DNA of 64,000 bases from Cordia subcordata (GCA_028554755.1 JAPTOF010000002.1:13937001-14001000), one strand, 5' to 3'; positions 1 through 11,959 are shown, counted from the stretch's first letter. The notes: a model not told the origin generated them from the letters alone. Numbers and translations are program-made.

Positions 1-420
1 AAAAAGAGAAAAGTGAAAGCTATTTTTCCAAGTAGCGGTTTACCCCCTCTGGCGAGAATGAAATAGGAGAATACATTGGAGGGTTAGGAGAAATACTAAA
101 AATAGTCTTTTATGATTGTTTTCGACATCCGAGTGAAAATTGTATCTAGTTGTAAAGTTAGGAGAAATACTAAAAATAGTCTTTTATGTAATAGGTGAAA
201 CATTGATAACTAATTGTTAATTGGGTGAGCTTGTAGTTCTTTTTAGGATTTATTGATTTTGTAATTATCAGTATTTAATCTAATACAACGTCCTTGCTTG
301 ATTAGCGCAAAAAAAAAAAAAAATACTACACTCCTTGGGAAATTATTGTCTCCCGATTTGACATGCCCAATGTTTCTCGTACGCAATCATGAGAATAAAT
401 AAAGGCAACAATTAGATGTA
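1..420 (+). pseudogene. decayed intron fragment of another ADH-like copy
   Basis: Bases about 110-300 resemble intron sequence of the ADH-like gene at 5480-5690. The shared stretches are a 'tccgagt.aaaattgt.tct' block (about 130 against 5500), then 'gggtgagcttgtag' (about 225 against 5597), 'ttgattttgtaa', and 'gtcc.tgcttgaat'. No coding exon is visible here. This suggests that the 3' part of an older ADH-like copy begins to the left of the window. The similarity was judged by eye and is patchy. Confidence 0.45.
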
Positions 421-1096
421 GTGATATATCATAATTTAATTAGAATGATATTCTAAGACAAGAGGTACCATAACAATCAATCACTTGTGTTACGGAAAAA
501 TTAAGGTAAAACAATTAGATACAGTGACATATCATAATTTATTTCTAATTAGATGTATTGATATATCATAATCTAATTAGAATTAGTACTAATTCAAAGC
601 ATTGAGGTCAAGGGCACCCCTAATTATGAGAATCCGCAAAGAGTTGGTTAAATTTATTTATAAGTGAAAAAAATAAAATGATATGTTTCATTATTCTTCA
701 TAAGCTATTTTTATTAGTTTATAAGCAAGTCAAAAAATACTAGCTAGTTGTCCTTGCTTTTCTTAGTTGCTGATAAGTGTTATAATTTGATTAAATGAAA
801 AGATTTTTTAATTTGTCAAAACTTTAAGAAAATTATCCCAAAAAAAAGCCTACTTAAATGTTCTTTTTTATTAATTATTTTAATTAACATTACTACTTAT
901 AAAAATATAATTACCAAGCATGCCAATAGCTTACACACACACATTATCTAAACACTTCTTTTGTTTATTTATCAATTAACTAACTAGAGGGTATGTAATA
1001 ATGCTTATGTGGGACCCATAAGCACCAAACGTACTTTTTTCTAAGTACTTATAAATATGTAAGTAAAATTGAACAGACTTATAGTGTGTTTGGAAT
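421..1096. other. AT-rich intergenic sequence
   Basis: No open frame with a recognisable family and no clear repeat structure. A short phrase (att agatgta..gatatatcataat) recurs around 410-580, which suggests local duplication. Confidence 0.5.
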
Positions 1097-1332
1097 CTTA
1101 TTTTAAGATACTTATCCTATTGAAATGAGGGTATATCTTATAAGATTTAAAATATCTTATCATGTGCACCATGCATTTTATAGTTGTAAAAAATAAGATA
1201 GGAATGATTACTTATTTCTTATAAGATAAAAAGTATGGTTTTATTTTAAATTTTCATAGAATGCATGATAAAATTTCTTAAATCTTATAAGATATACCCT
1301 CATTTCAGTAGGATAAGTATTTTAAAATAAGA
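1097..1332. mobile_element. MITE-like inverted repeat
   Basis: The arms at about 1097-1155 and 1276-1332 are reverse complements: 'cttatcctattgaaatgagg' on the left, and its complement around 'cctcatttcagtaggataag' on the right. They enclose about 120 bp of AT-rich spacer. The hairpin-like form and the absence of coding capacity fit a MITE. No target duplication was settled. Confidence 0.6.
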
Positions 1333-1522
1333 CTATAATAAATAGAACATTAGTATCAAAAGTTGCTTATAAATCGGCTCATAAACACGTAAAATGGACA
1401 AAGCCAAACAGGCTCTAAGGAACATGTTCCATATGATTACTGGATGATATTATCGAATGGAAAACGCGTGGAATAAAGTACAAGAACACTTTGATGACTA
1501 ATACTCGGTGATATCATAATGG

Positions 1523-1903
1523 GGAGAATTTTTATTTTTAACCTTATTTTTTAAATACTTTTAAAATTAATCCAATTTTTAAGGACATTGTAAAAATAGA
1601 CTTTTCGAACTTTCGAAATTCGAATTTTGAAAGTTTGATTATATTTTTTTTACTCCCATTCAAAAGAAAAAATTTAACATTTATGATTTCGAACTTTGAA
1701 AGTTCAAAATTGTAAATGTCAAATTTTTCTTGAGCGGGAGCAAAAAAAACATAATCAAACTGTCAAAGTTCAAATTCGAATTCGAATTTCAAAGTTCGAA
1801 TTCGAATTTCTAAAGTTTGAAAAGTCTATTTTTGTAAATCTCTTAAAAAATGGGTTAATTTTAGAAGTATTTAAAAAAATAAGGTTAAAAATAAAAATTT
1901 CCC
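1523..1903. mobile_element. MULE-type MITE with 10-bp target duplication
   Basis: The 381-bp element is almost entirely inverted repeat. Its ends read 'ggagaatttttatttttaacc' and the complement of 'ggttaaaaataaaaatttccc'. It is flanked by atcataatgg (1513-1522) and atcacaatgg (1904-1913), one mismatch in ten. Long terminal repeats with a 9-10 bp duplication are the Mutator-like signature. The open frame across 1696-1968 is a by-product of the repeat and is not called as a gene. Confidence 0.7.
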
Positions 1904-1913
1904 ATCACAATGG

Positions 1914-3400
1914 TGTCTTTATTCGCTTAAAATCTGATTTGTTGAACCACCATTTTATAAACTGTTAAGCTGATGGCATCTCTGGTCTCTCCCATAATTC
2001 CCACTGGTCGTACTTGTCGGCTGTGTGGTTGACTTCCATGAACAAATTCACGTTATTTATCGTGGATTCTAATCTCAATTGATTTTACAAACTTTCGCCA
2101 AAAACAAAATTAAACAATATATTTCTTATTTTTGTATTAAAAGTCTCGAAATTAATTCCCATTTACACATATAATACACACACACACACTTGAGACTTCC
2201 TTTGAGGTCAATTCTCATTGTGCACCATATATAACACAGAGCAAATGAGTTAAATGTCTTAATTTTAAAAAAAATAAAAATGTCATATTTTTTAAATTAA
2301 TGGGTTAAATGTCGTAAAAGTATGTACAATTTTTGAAAATTCAAAATTGGCTTAGCTTCGAGTTTTGAAAACTCGAGCTCGACCAACTTCAATTTTTCAA
2401 AAGCCAAACTTGGCAAACTTCGAGTTTTCAAAACTCGAACTTCGCTTTTTTATTTTTTTTTTAATTTTTTGTGAGTTCGAGTAGTTTTAAAAAAATAGCA
2501 TTTTAATTATTTTTTTTAAATGGGACGATTAACTCATTTTGTCCTAACTTAAGACTTCAATTCCATTGAATTTTCTCCGGAAAGATTCTCAATCTGTCTC
2601 TTGTTTACTTGCAATTATTGAAGACATTAATATAACAAGTCTCTCTATAATATTTTAAAGTTCAAATAGGTAATAACATAATATAACATGACAACCTAGT
2701 CCATTTGTTCAAATTTGACTGTCACTTATTTATAAAGCTTGATATCATGTATAAAATTTTTTAAAAAAAATATTTAATGTACACCGTACATAAAAGAGTG
2801 TGTCCAAGAAAAACAATGGACAAAAATAACAATTTCTATCTAACAACTTAAACTTTTAAATAAGATAATAACTAGAGTTTACCCTGTGAAAAAATTGAGT
2901 ACTTTGTAGAGATGATTGTGGTTTATGAGGACATAAAATGAAAATATTTTTTATTAAATTTTATTTTTGATAAATTTTTAATAATAATTATGATTTTTAT
3001 AAGAAATTTAGAATAATTGATAAAATATTTAAATTAAAAAGTAAAATAATAAATGGAATATAATTTAGGTTAGAAAAATGAGGTTGGATGATAGATAGGA
3101 TGATTTCAGTGTCTTGTGGAGGGGAAAAAAATCATAGAAATAGAATGATAATATGTACTATTGATGAAAAAGACATATATTCTCTTTTATATAATAAATA
3201 AATTTAATACCAATGGTTTACAACCACGCAATTTCAGGACTCTCGTGGCATGCAAGCGACGTTTTAGAAATTAGAATATGGAGCATTTCAATTTACTATT
3301 ATATTCGATCTATTTTTTTTTTGGTCAAATATTCGATCTATTATTATATGTCATCTTGTCATCCAAAACTTTTGACCTTATTATTATTATTTTTCTATGC
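1914..3400. other. AT-rich intergenic sequence
   Basis: No gene recognised. About 2270-2530 holds short inverted phrases (cgagttttgaaaactcgag near 2358, repeated near 2420), probably the remains of another palindromic element. Confidence 0.5.
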
Positions 3401-3404
3401 CTCG

Positions 3405-3548
3405 ATTAATGACTGCATTTATAATGGACCTGGTATGGTATTTCTAAACGAGAAGAGCAGGAAAAAATTTATTATTATTATTTTTTCTATGACTGCATTT
3501 ATAATGGACTTGGTACGGTATTTCTAAACGAGAAGAGCAGGAAAAAAT
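3405..3548 (+). repeat. tandem duplication just upstream of the ADH-like ATG
   Basis: The phrase 'gactgcatttataatggac' followed by 'tggta.ggtatttctaaacg' and 'agaagagcaggaaaaaat' occurs twice, at about 3410-3467 and 3490-3548, roughly 80 bp apart. The second copy runs directly into the ATG at 3549. It would therefore lie in the promoter or 5' untranslated region. 'atttataat' could act as a weak TATA element in each copy, but that is only a guess. Confidence 0.65.
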
Positions 3549-6500
3549 ATGGAGCTCAAAAACTCATCAGAGACTTCAGGAAAACCAATAAGATGCAAAG
3601 GTTTCATTTTTTTTATCCTAAAACATACTATAAGATTATTAAGCAATGGACGGCCTGTGCATCATTTCTTCTCGGTGTCCAGTTTTGCGCAATACACCGT
3701 GGTGGACATCACACATTTAGTGAAGTTGACCCCTGAGATCCCTGCTGACAAGGCTTGCCTTCTCAGCTGTGGTGTGACCAGTGGTATGTGATAATTAAAT
3801 GATTATTCGTGTACATATAGTCTGATGATTGAGGAATGGTTGCCAAACAGGCTCAAGCGAATGAGCCTTTTGGTCCACGGCCTATTAATTGTTATCATTA
3901 TTAGTTTTTTTAGCAATTTCCATTCAATAATTAGTCGTTTCTGTCAAAAACTAACATAATTTGCATGAGCATGGTACATAAATAGTTAAAAGGATTGTCG
4001 ACAATGTTAGTTTTTGAATGGAATAACTAAAGAGACTAATAATATCTAACAATGAATAGTGGGAGACCAAAAAACTTACTTTGATAGTTTAAGGACTAAA
4101 ACTTTTTCTGTTGTTTAGGGACCAGTTAAATTAATTTTGTACTTCCGTACTTGGTGTAATCTATTGGTAGATTTTCCTTGCCTTGGTGAACAATTTCAAG
4201 ATCAGTTTATATAATTATCATCCGAGGCCACTAGAGCCTATATGCAAGAACAAAAAGTAGATTGAAAATTCCCACAAACGCTACAATTTTTAACGCCCTG
4301 AGGCATGATCTGTTATGCTGCAAGCGCAGGAGTTGGTGCAGCATGGAAGGTTGCACAGGTTGAAGAGGAGTCAACTGTTGTGATTTTCGGACTTGGACCA
4401 GTGGGCCTTGCGGTAATTTGCTTCTCAAGATTGTAAAAATCTTCAAGTTCAAGGTTTTGTCTAAGCTCACTGTCCCCGTTGTTAAAAATGGAAGATATAG
4501 AAACATGTATATGCAAAACAGGGTCGGTTTTCAAATCGACCAAATCTTAGATCGCCCTTTCACACGCAGGGCCAAAATTTACATGGGATCCACTGACTTA
4601 TCATGGGGGGTGGTGCGACGGGCCAGTTTGGAATTTTTTCCTTAGCTATGACATCTAATTTTTCCCTTTTTGTGCGTGTATGAGTTGATTTAACAGGTTG
4701 CAGAAGGAGCAAGATTATGTGGAGCTTCCAAAATAATTGGTGTCGATCTAAATCCAGGAAAATTTGAAATTGGTGAGTCTGATTATGGTACCCAATCGGT
4801 TCATCAGCTATCGCTCTAAAAAATTCTCTTGTGCGAACAACAAGAATTTCTTTATATTTTGTTGAAATTATATATTAGATACAATATGTACTTAACTATG
4901 GTTTACAAGAACACGACAGCCGATAGAAAAACTCAAACCATTACATGTTGGATACAGAGATTATTGCATTATTAGGTTTAACGTACAATTTTGACAAAGC
5001 ATAGAAAGACATTTGGATTTTATGATTTCAATTTTATTTTTATATTACGGTTATTTTACTCTACTATTCATACAGTGTAAATCCAAGCCAGGTAAAAAGT
5101 TCGGAGTCACAGATTTCATTAATCCAAACTCCTGCGGGGACAAGGCAGTTAGCCAGGTTATAAATGAGATGACGGAAGGCGGTGCAGATTATTGCTTTGA
5201 GTGCATTGGGTTAGCATCCTTAATGCAAGAGGCATTCCGCAGTTGTCGAAAGGTCTCTTAATTTCTCTCTACTCTACCCTGTCACTTTTTCATTCTCATT
5301 TTTTTATGCCATATATATTGGAACCTTGCGCGAACCAATTTGATATGATATTTCTATTCACCCCGACTCTTATATGTATGCTTAGTTAGCATGTTAAAAT
5401 ATGGTAATGCGTTGTTATTGGGTGCGGCAAAATGTGCTCTTATACCATAACAAAAGTATGAGGGTTGATAATCAGATATTCGACACGATTGCCTTTGACG
5501 TCCGAGTCAAAATTGTCTCTTGCTTTAAATTAAGCAGAAACTCTGGGAATCACTTTTGTGTAGAAGATGGAATATTGACTACTTACTGTTGACTAGGTGG
5601 GCTTGTAGAGTTGGTGATTTTTGAGATCTTGATGATTTTGTAAATGACGTTGATTGGGTTTAATATGAAGATCCGTGCTTGAATAAGAGGTTTGAGTCTG
5701 TTTAGCCCAACTTTTAGATACTTAAAAGTATTTTTTGTGAGTTTTAAAAGTTGATACTAACTAATTTGACTTATTTCTTAAAGAGCTTTTGTACAAAAGC
5801 TAAAATTGAAAATATGAAGCTCTAAATTGAAGCTTTTCAGAAAAAAGCTTTTGAGAAATTATTTTTACATTATGTTATAAATTATTTTTCTTCTTCTTTT
5901 CTAAATAATACTTCTACACAATTTTGAAATTCCAATATTACATCAAAAAGCTACAAGCTTGACCCTTAAAATAACAGGCAAAAAATTAATGATTTTTATC
6001 CAACAATACTTTTAATCAAAATTCTACTACTCAACAGTTAAAATATCACCGTTGGACCAAAATTTTGCTTTAAATTTGAATGATGATTGACCCTGACAGA
6101 CTATTCCAATTGCTGGTTTTCGTTAGGGTGGTGGAAAGACTATTATACTTGGTGTGGAGATGCATGGCTCAGCAATAAGTATCAATCCATATGAATTAAT
6201 TGGAGGCAGAAGTATCATTGGATCCTTGTTGGGGGGAGTCAAGCCCAAGTTGGACCTTCCTATAATCGCCAAAAAATATTTAGACAAAGTAAGTATCCTA
6301 AGTCTCCAATTTCTGTTCTTCATACTACTCATTTCTTTTTGAATTCCAATTTACCAGCCGAAAAATTCCATGCAGATCAATTAATTAGTAGCATCACGGT
6401 TTAATCCACATGGTTAATTATAGCCCTACTAATAGTTTTGGTTCGTAGTATTACTATGCTCATAAGTCCGATAAATTGTTTAGTAATAACCTAAATTACT

Positions 6501-6800
6501 TAGCGCTCACCGATTAAGTATCGTAGATCACCCTCACATTGCATAATCCATCAAATTAAAATTTTTTTTGACATATATAGTCCGACTAAAATCATATAAT
6601 TTGTTATATATACCCTTCCAGCAAGACATTATTATGAATTGATAAGTGACTAATTATATATTTTCTTCACCTATTCCACTTTGCAGGAGCTTAATTTGGA
6701 AGGCTTCGTTTCACATGAAGTTAACTTGCAGGAAATTAATGCGGCTTTTGATTTACTCCAACAAGGGAAGAGCATTCGTTGCATCATATGGATGGATTGA
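3549..6800 (+). pseudogene. ADH-like zinc dehydrogenase, N-terminal catalytic domain deleted
   Basis: Plant alcohol dehydrogenase-like (medium-chain) family. The segments are 3549-3783, 4330-4412, 4697-4772, 5092-5252, 6127-6288 and 6687-6800, with GT..AG boundaries that fit in phase; the stop is TGA at 6798-6800. The start (MELKNSSETSGKPIRCK) matches the usual N terminus. It then jumps through about 15 codons of former intron (after 'tgcaaag|gtttca') to 'NGRPVHHFFSVSSF'. About 100 residues are missing, including the Cys/His ligands of catalytic and structural zinc. The Rossmann part is intact: 'VVIFGLGPVGLAVAEGARL' (GxGxxG) and 'IIGVDLNPGKFEIG', then 'GGADYCFECIGLASLM', 'IGSLLGGVKPKLDLP' and the family C terminus 'SIRCIIWMD'. 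There are no stops or frameshifts downstream, so the loss looks recent or the product is still constrained. A working dehydrogenase is unlikely. Confidence 0.85.
5696..5975. mobile_element. MITE-like sequence in the ADH-like intron
   Basis: 'gagtctgtttagcccaactt' on the left, and 'agctacaagcttgacccttaaaat' with poly-A/T hairpins ('gcttttgagaaa', 'aaaaaagctttt') within, resemble the MITE family called at 36080-36307 and 50993-51214. It is strongly diverged and its ends are uncertain. Confidence 0.35.
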
Positions 6801-7798
6801 GAGACTTCAGTTGGCTCAATTAAGCTAAAGATTATTTTTTCCCAAAAAAAAGTCTCAGGTCAATGATCGTCTCGTATATCATTTGACCTTGATTGAAATT
6901 GAGAATGAAACTATCTAGTTTTAAGCTAATCGCGTGAAATATAGATGAGATGACGTGTAATATTGTCTTAAATAATAATTATTCTAAGAAAATTTAACAC
7001 AGGTGATGAACGCCGTCTCGTCGCTAAATTCCGTCACTAAGTCCACAATTGGTAACAATTCTACCAAGCATCAACGTGCGGCAGACTTGAGAGGCACTCT
7101 TGGACTTCGGCTTCCAAAGTATTGTTACACATTAACTAGAGAAAATTGTCTATTATAGCAAGTTTTTTACATGCAATATCATTATCACAGAAACTGTATT
7201 TGAAAAATAGAACTCCTAGTAAACATTTCAGAACTAGACATCTGACATCTACAACTAAGGATGGATAAAATGTTACGAGTCCATTCAAAGGAAACTTACA
7301 ATTTAATCCTATCATTTATGTTGGGTTTGTGTTGGTCTTATATTAAGACACTTATCTTATTTGGTAACTTATATCAAAAAGTATTTTTTTGTCATTAACT
7401 TATCATAAGCCACTTAGGATGTCTTATTTATAGTTTTAAACAGTAGATTGAGTTTAGGGTACTTATATCTTCTAAGCTATAGTTGGTATATGCTAGAGAT
7501 TTTGAAAAATATATAATATTTATAATTTCAATAATACTTTAATTAAAACAATAAGATTTAAAATCTAAAAATAAAAAATAAAAAATTGAAAAAGAAATTT
7601 TAAAATAAAGATGATTTAAGCAGGTTAAATGGGGTAGTTAGTTAGGAGGGTCATCCAAAAGTCGACCCATCTTGACGATTTGGTGGGGTGGGTCGGGTTG
7701 ACCGCATCTATCTATTGAGTCATCAAAACCTCAACTATACCCTCTCTTTTTGATAGGCTAGGCGGGTTGGCCTGTGACTTTCAACTCGTTATGACATA
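6801..7798. other. intergenic; left part of a duplicated block
   Basis: No gene seen. Bases 7620-7798 ('ggtgggtcgggttgaccgc', 'tgataggctaggcgggttgg') resemble 27715-27905 upstream of F-box unit 2. The sequence that continues the match lies at 21233 onward, on the far side of the 13.4-kb retrotransposon, so this is the left shoulder of unit 1's upstream region. Confidence 0.6.
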
Positions 7799-8262
7799 TG
7801 TAAGGGCCAAATAATCTTAAGAGAGGGGTGAATTAAAATTATGTCCAATTTTCGCAATAAAAATCCACACGAACACAAGTATTGTCACTTTGGCAATTCA
7901 ACAAACATTTAGCAAGCAAATTTGGCAAGTAAGTTAAAAGTAAAGAGAGGAGGAGGAATACAACTGATTTTTAGGTGTTTCGGCCTTACCTATTTTCATT
8001 ACCTAAGAATTTTCCCCTTAGGACTTCAACATCTTCACTAGTGTAGATGCTTCTTCAAGAATTGGTGAAACACAAACCAATCTTTACACCTCTTTAAAGC
8101 CCAACTTCAAAAACCCCTAGTGAATCCTTACCAAGGATTTTCTCACACTTTTTCTTGCTATTTAAGATGTTCTCAATCTAATCATAGCTTAAGAGTGTAT
8201 ATACAATCAAGGAAATGATAGAATTGAAAGTTTTAGGGTTACAAGCTTCAATAGGCAAATAT
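7799..8262 (-). repeat. 3' LTR of element A, first part
   Basis: Closely matches 18572-19036, for example 'aatccacac.aacacaagta', 'ttggcaattcaacaaacatt' and 'cttcactagtgtagatg'. The match stops near 8262 ('caagcttcaata'), where sequence of the inserted element B begins. The two copies differ at many sites, so the insertion is not recent. Confidence 0.85.
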
Positions 8263-8281
8263 ACATAAGCTTCTCTTTAGC

Positions 8282-9670
8282 TTATGTATATTGTAATTCT
8301 TTGGCCACTAACCAAAGAATTGAAATGATCGGAGATGGACTCTGTAGAAGGGACTGACTCAGAAGTGTAGTAGACCCACTAGCAGAGTCAGTCGGCTTGG
8401 GATGAGCAGCTTCATTGGGAGGATTAGAATCTAGGTTTACATCACTATTATTATCCTGGAAAAGTGGAAGAGATGGATCTGAGAAGAGGATAGGGGTGGT
8501 GGATAGAGAAAGGGAAAAGGATGACACAGAGGAGAACTAGTGACTTTCCCAAAAAACTGCATGATGAGATATACGAAGTCTTTTAGAGATAACAACGATA
8601 ACCCTTATGCTCTATCCCATATTCCAAGAAGCAACACAATCTGGCACGAGGCTCAAGTTTTGTTCTTTCATGTGGAGGAAGAACAACGAAGCATGCACAC
8701 CTAAAAAACACAAAGATTTTCATAGTTAAGGGCCTTCCCATGGAGATGCTTATAAGGTGTAAGATCCTGTAAAACTGTGGAAGGTAAGTGATTGATGAAA
8801 TAAACAGCAGTAAGAGCTGTTTCCCCCCAAAAATGCTCAAGAGAAGAGGCAGAGACAAGAAATGTTCGAGTAATATCAAGGATGTGTCAATGTTTTTGTT
8901 CAGCCTGCCCATTTTGTTGTGAAGTGTTAGGACAAGAGTGGTGAGAAAGTGTTCCATGTTGTCAAAGAATGGCAGTAAATCTAGAGTCTTTGTATTGCAT
9001 AGCATTATCAGTTGGGATAACTTTAATACATTTAGAAAACTGTGTGAATCATGGTGGTGAACTCAGTATAGATATGAAGCAAATCGGAATGATTATGCAT
9101 AAGATACAACTATGTATACCGAGAGTAGTCATCGACAAAAATAACAAAATATCGAGATTTCTTCATAGTAGGAGTGGATGAAGGTCCTCCAATATCTGAA
9201 TGAACAAGATCAAAGCAACTAAAGGAAATAGAATCACTAGAATTAAATGGCAAATGAGGTTGTTTTCCTAATTGACACGATAGACAGTTTAATTTATTCA
9301 AAGAGACATTACCTATAACACCACTAGACTCTAGAGTTTTCAATTTTCCCAAGGATGCATGTCCAAGTCGCGAGTGCTATATCTGGAGTGAGGTTGTAGA
9401 TGAGTGAGTTGTAAAGGCTGCAGTATGAAGATGAGCGGGAAGATGTAAATTTACCAGTTCGAAGAGCCTCCCAACTTTACAGTCTATGGTAATCGTCTGC
9501 CCTGTTTGTGGGTCTTGCACAGAACAACCATAAGAGGAAAATTGACAGTAAGACCAAGATCGCAAAGTTGATCAACTAAGAGAAGATTTAGTGTGAGATT
9601 AGGAACGAAGTATGTATGTGAAAGTATGACCTGTGGAGTGCTGATAGTCCCTATATGGCTAATAGTCATA
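8282..9670 (-). pseudogene. element B: gag-pre-integrase and integrase region, broken
   Basis: Read from 9670 downward, the segment has the gag-pre-integrase motif ('STPQVILSHTYFVPNLTLN'). It is followed by 'LNCLSCQLGKQPHLPF' (the CxxC half of the integrase zinc site), then 'LVHSDIGGPSSTPTMKKSRY' and 'VIFVDDYSRYT' (DDE core), and a 'VFRCACFVVLPPHERTKLEP' block near 8650. The Ser/Pro-rich linker that normally precedes reverse transcriptase ends near 8290. Frame changes and stops separate the open segments 9110-9352, 8583-9005 and 8282-8527. It stops before reverse transcriptase. It is not functional. Confidence 0.8.
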
Positions 9671-10050
9671 GTAGTACCATCAGTAGTGTAAATAGGTAGC
9701 GTACAGTAGGTGGAAGTTATATCTCTTAAGTGATGAGATTAAGCGTTCATATGATTTGAGCATGCACAATCAAAATACCAAAAGGACTTACCGAATATAG
9801 TAGAGAAAGTAGTGGATGATGAAGAAGACTGTGCAAGAACCTGTTTGAGAATATCCTAAAGATCATTCACAGAGATAGATAAGGATGGAGGAATCAGAGG
9901 GCTAGTAACCTCTTCAGTGGCAACAGCAGATTGTAGTAGGAATGCGGATATAGATTTAGTGGTTCTATCCTATGAGGTATTTGTCACTGTTCTATTTGGA
10001 TTATTGAAACACTCTTTTGGAAGGTGATTGATGCCTTTTTTCTTGCAGAA

Positions 10051-10752
10051 CTAGCAAATTCGCTTCGGGCAGTGTCTGAAACTATGTCCATGCTTAGAGC
10101 AATGGCTACATTCCCCTTGTGATTTCTGTTGGTGTGGTCGAGAACCATTGGAGGATGTGGCAAGTACAACTTTAGAAGACTCAGACCGTATAGATTTAAG
10201 ACGTGTTTCCTCAAACAACAAATCTTGTACGTCCTGTTTCAAGGTAGGAAATGGATTGCCGTGTAATAAAGAGGCACGAACTGGCTCAAAATCAGCATGA
10301 AGTGCCATGAGGAATTGAACTAGACGCCCTTGATCTCTCAATTTGGTAAATTTTTCAGTATCAGCAGTACATGTCCAAATTGGCTCAGAGGATGTTTGTT
10401 GATCCCAAACTGCATACATTAGGTATAAGAAACTGTAGATAAACTGTCTAGCATCCTGCCGCATATGATGAAGAGTGGTAGCAAGCTGATACTAATGAGC
10501 TCCATCTGCTGCAATATATCTTTTAGCAAGACAATCCCATAGCTCTTTTGCAGTGCCAAATCTTCTAAACTGGAGACCAATAGATGGAATAGAGGTGTTG
10601 CAAATCCATGTAATTATCTGGTGATTTTTACTATCCCAATCTTCCAAACTATCAACAAACTTATCGTCAGACTGATTCTCCCTTTTTTCTGGTTCCTTGA
10701 CATCACCAGTCACAATACGCCATAACTTGGGTCCTTTGAGAAAACTCGTCAT
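10051..10752 (-). pseudogene. element B: gag polyprotein with CCHC knuckle, broken
   Basis: A Copia gag (UBN2/Retrotran_gag type). It begins MTSFLKGPKLWRIVTGDV at 10752, has 'IPSIGLQFRRFGTAKELWDC' and a stop near 10492, then continues in another frame with 'QGRLVQFLMALHADFEPVRA'. A single zinc knuckle (CSHCSKHGHSFRHC) lies near 10060-10110. The motif order and size fit an intact gag that has since gained a frame change. Confidence 0.8.
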
Positions 10753-11474
10753 GGCTTAAGCCCAAGGAACATAATTTCCTCCATTGAACATAATGTTGAT
10801 AGGCTAAGCGATATCTGTACGATCCATGACTAAAAACTGGTATTGTGGTTAAGAATATGAAAAAACAAAGCCAAAAATGAATCCGGAACCCTGAAAAACC
10901 CTAGGAAGGGTCCTTCCTTTTTTTTTCTCTTTTGGGAATTTTTTTGGATTATTTATTTATTTTTTATTTGATTTTTGGTGAAAGAAAATAACATAAACTA
11001 AGATAAAAGTAAAATAATAAATAAATGCTGATTGTGAAAGAGTGATGACCTGTCAACACATGGCAGTGATGTGGTGCATATGTAGCCTGATAATGTGGCA
11101 CTTGGGTCATATTGATGACGTGGCAGATGACATGGCGATGCCGTGGCAGATGACGTGGTAAGACCCTGTTTGGCTGTAAAAAATATTAAAAGTCAACAAA
11201 ACAGGTACTCACATTTGATCGGCGCATGTAGGCCCATCATAACTTTGATTTTGATGAATTTTATATCGCTAGAATCGTCTCGACGAGTACTTTTTAATGC
11301 TGTGATATGTGTAGCTTTTTGATGTTCAAAAAATTTTCAAAATAATAAAAACCAGAATGCATTTACTTAAAAAATAAATAAAAATAATGGTTGTGAGAAA
11401 AAGTTTTGATTTTTGTAGTTGTATGGATATGGATTCAGCGGATAATGACAGTGGCACAGGCTATTAGGATGGTA

Positions 11475-11486
11475 GCTCTAATACCA
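11475..11486 (-). other. element B primer-binding site
   Basis: tggtattagagc on the minus strand, complementary to the 3' end of initiator tRNA-Met with one change. It directly abuts the LTR terminus TG at 11487 (plus reading). Confidence 0.7.
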
Positions 11487-11728
11487 TGTTAAGAAACATG
11501 ATTCAAAAAGTGAAGAAAGCTAAAGAGAAGCTTATGTATTGTGTATTTTTCTGAATGAATTACAATGTACACCTGTGGTCTTCTTTTATAGGAGCCTAAA
11601 TATCAAAAATAAATTGATTACAATCAATTACAATCAATGCTGATTGATTTACCCTACAGAAAAGGTAAGATATAATAAAATATCTTACATAATCACTGAA
11701 TATCTTCAACAATCACGAAATATCTTCA
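11487..11728 (-). repeat. 5' LTR of element B
   Basis: Starts 'tgttaagaaacatg' and ends '..aatatcttca', about 242 bp. The sequence after it (11734 on) matches the LTR of element A again, which fixes the right edge to within a few bases. Confidence 0.65.
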
Positions 11729-11733
11729 ATAAT

Positions 11734-11850
11734 CTTTTTCACTTCAATCACGGCTCAAATTCAAGAATTTCAAGCACCTATCATAAAGATATATTCAACA
11801 CAAGCTCACAAGATGTTTAGCATTCAATTGATCATAGATTTATGAAGGTA
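11734..11850 (-). repeat. 3' LTR of element A, second part, with polypurine tract
   Basis: 'acttcaatca.ggctcaaat', 'aatttcaagcacc' and 'caagatgtttagcattcaat' match 21093-21186 in the right LTR. Next to it, on the minus strand, is aggggaggta (11852-11861), a good polypurine tract. The last about 35 bp of this LTR no longer match the right copy. Confidence 0.75.
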
Positions 11851-11959
11851 GTACCTCCCCTAGTGTATTCCCTAATCGTGTTCTTGATGTGTAGATCCAA
11901 TGCTATGTATTGTGCTTTTGAAATTGGCTCACTGTTTTACCAATAAATCTCTAGTTGAT

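Larger units (their letters stand above)
8263..11728 (-). mobile_element. truncated Copia element (element B) inside the LTR of A
   Basis: Minus strand. A 5' LTR of about 242 bp (11487-11728) is followed by a primer-binding site (tggtattagagc, 11475-11486), then gag, a protease-linked region and integrase. Reverse transcriptase, RNase H and the 3' LTR are absent. The left edge (about 8258-8285) carries a short palindromic piece, atacataagcttctcttt, that also occurs in the LTR. Short LTRs and a compact gag with one zinc knuckle fit the Ale/Retrofit type of Copia, but the lineage is uncertain. Confidence 0.8.

Noticed and set aside
1696..1968. 90-codon open frame
   Set aside because: Lies inside and beside the MITE's inverted arms, made of repeated ttcgaa phrases, and has no domain.
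4231..4645. Overlapping small frames on both strands
   Set aside because: Explained by the ADH-like exon 4330-4412 and its flanking introns.
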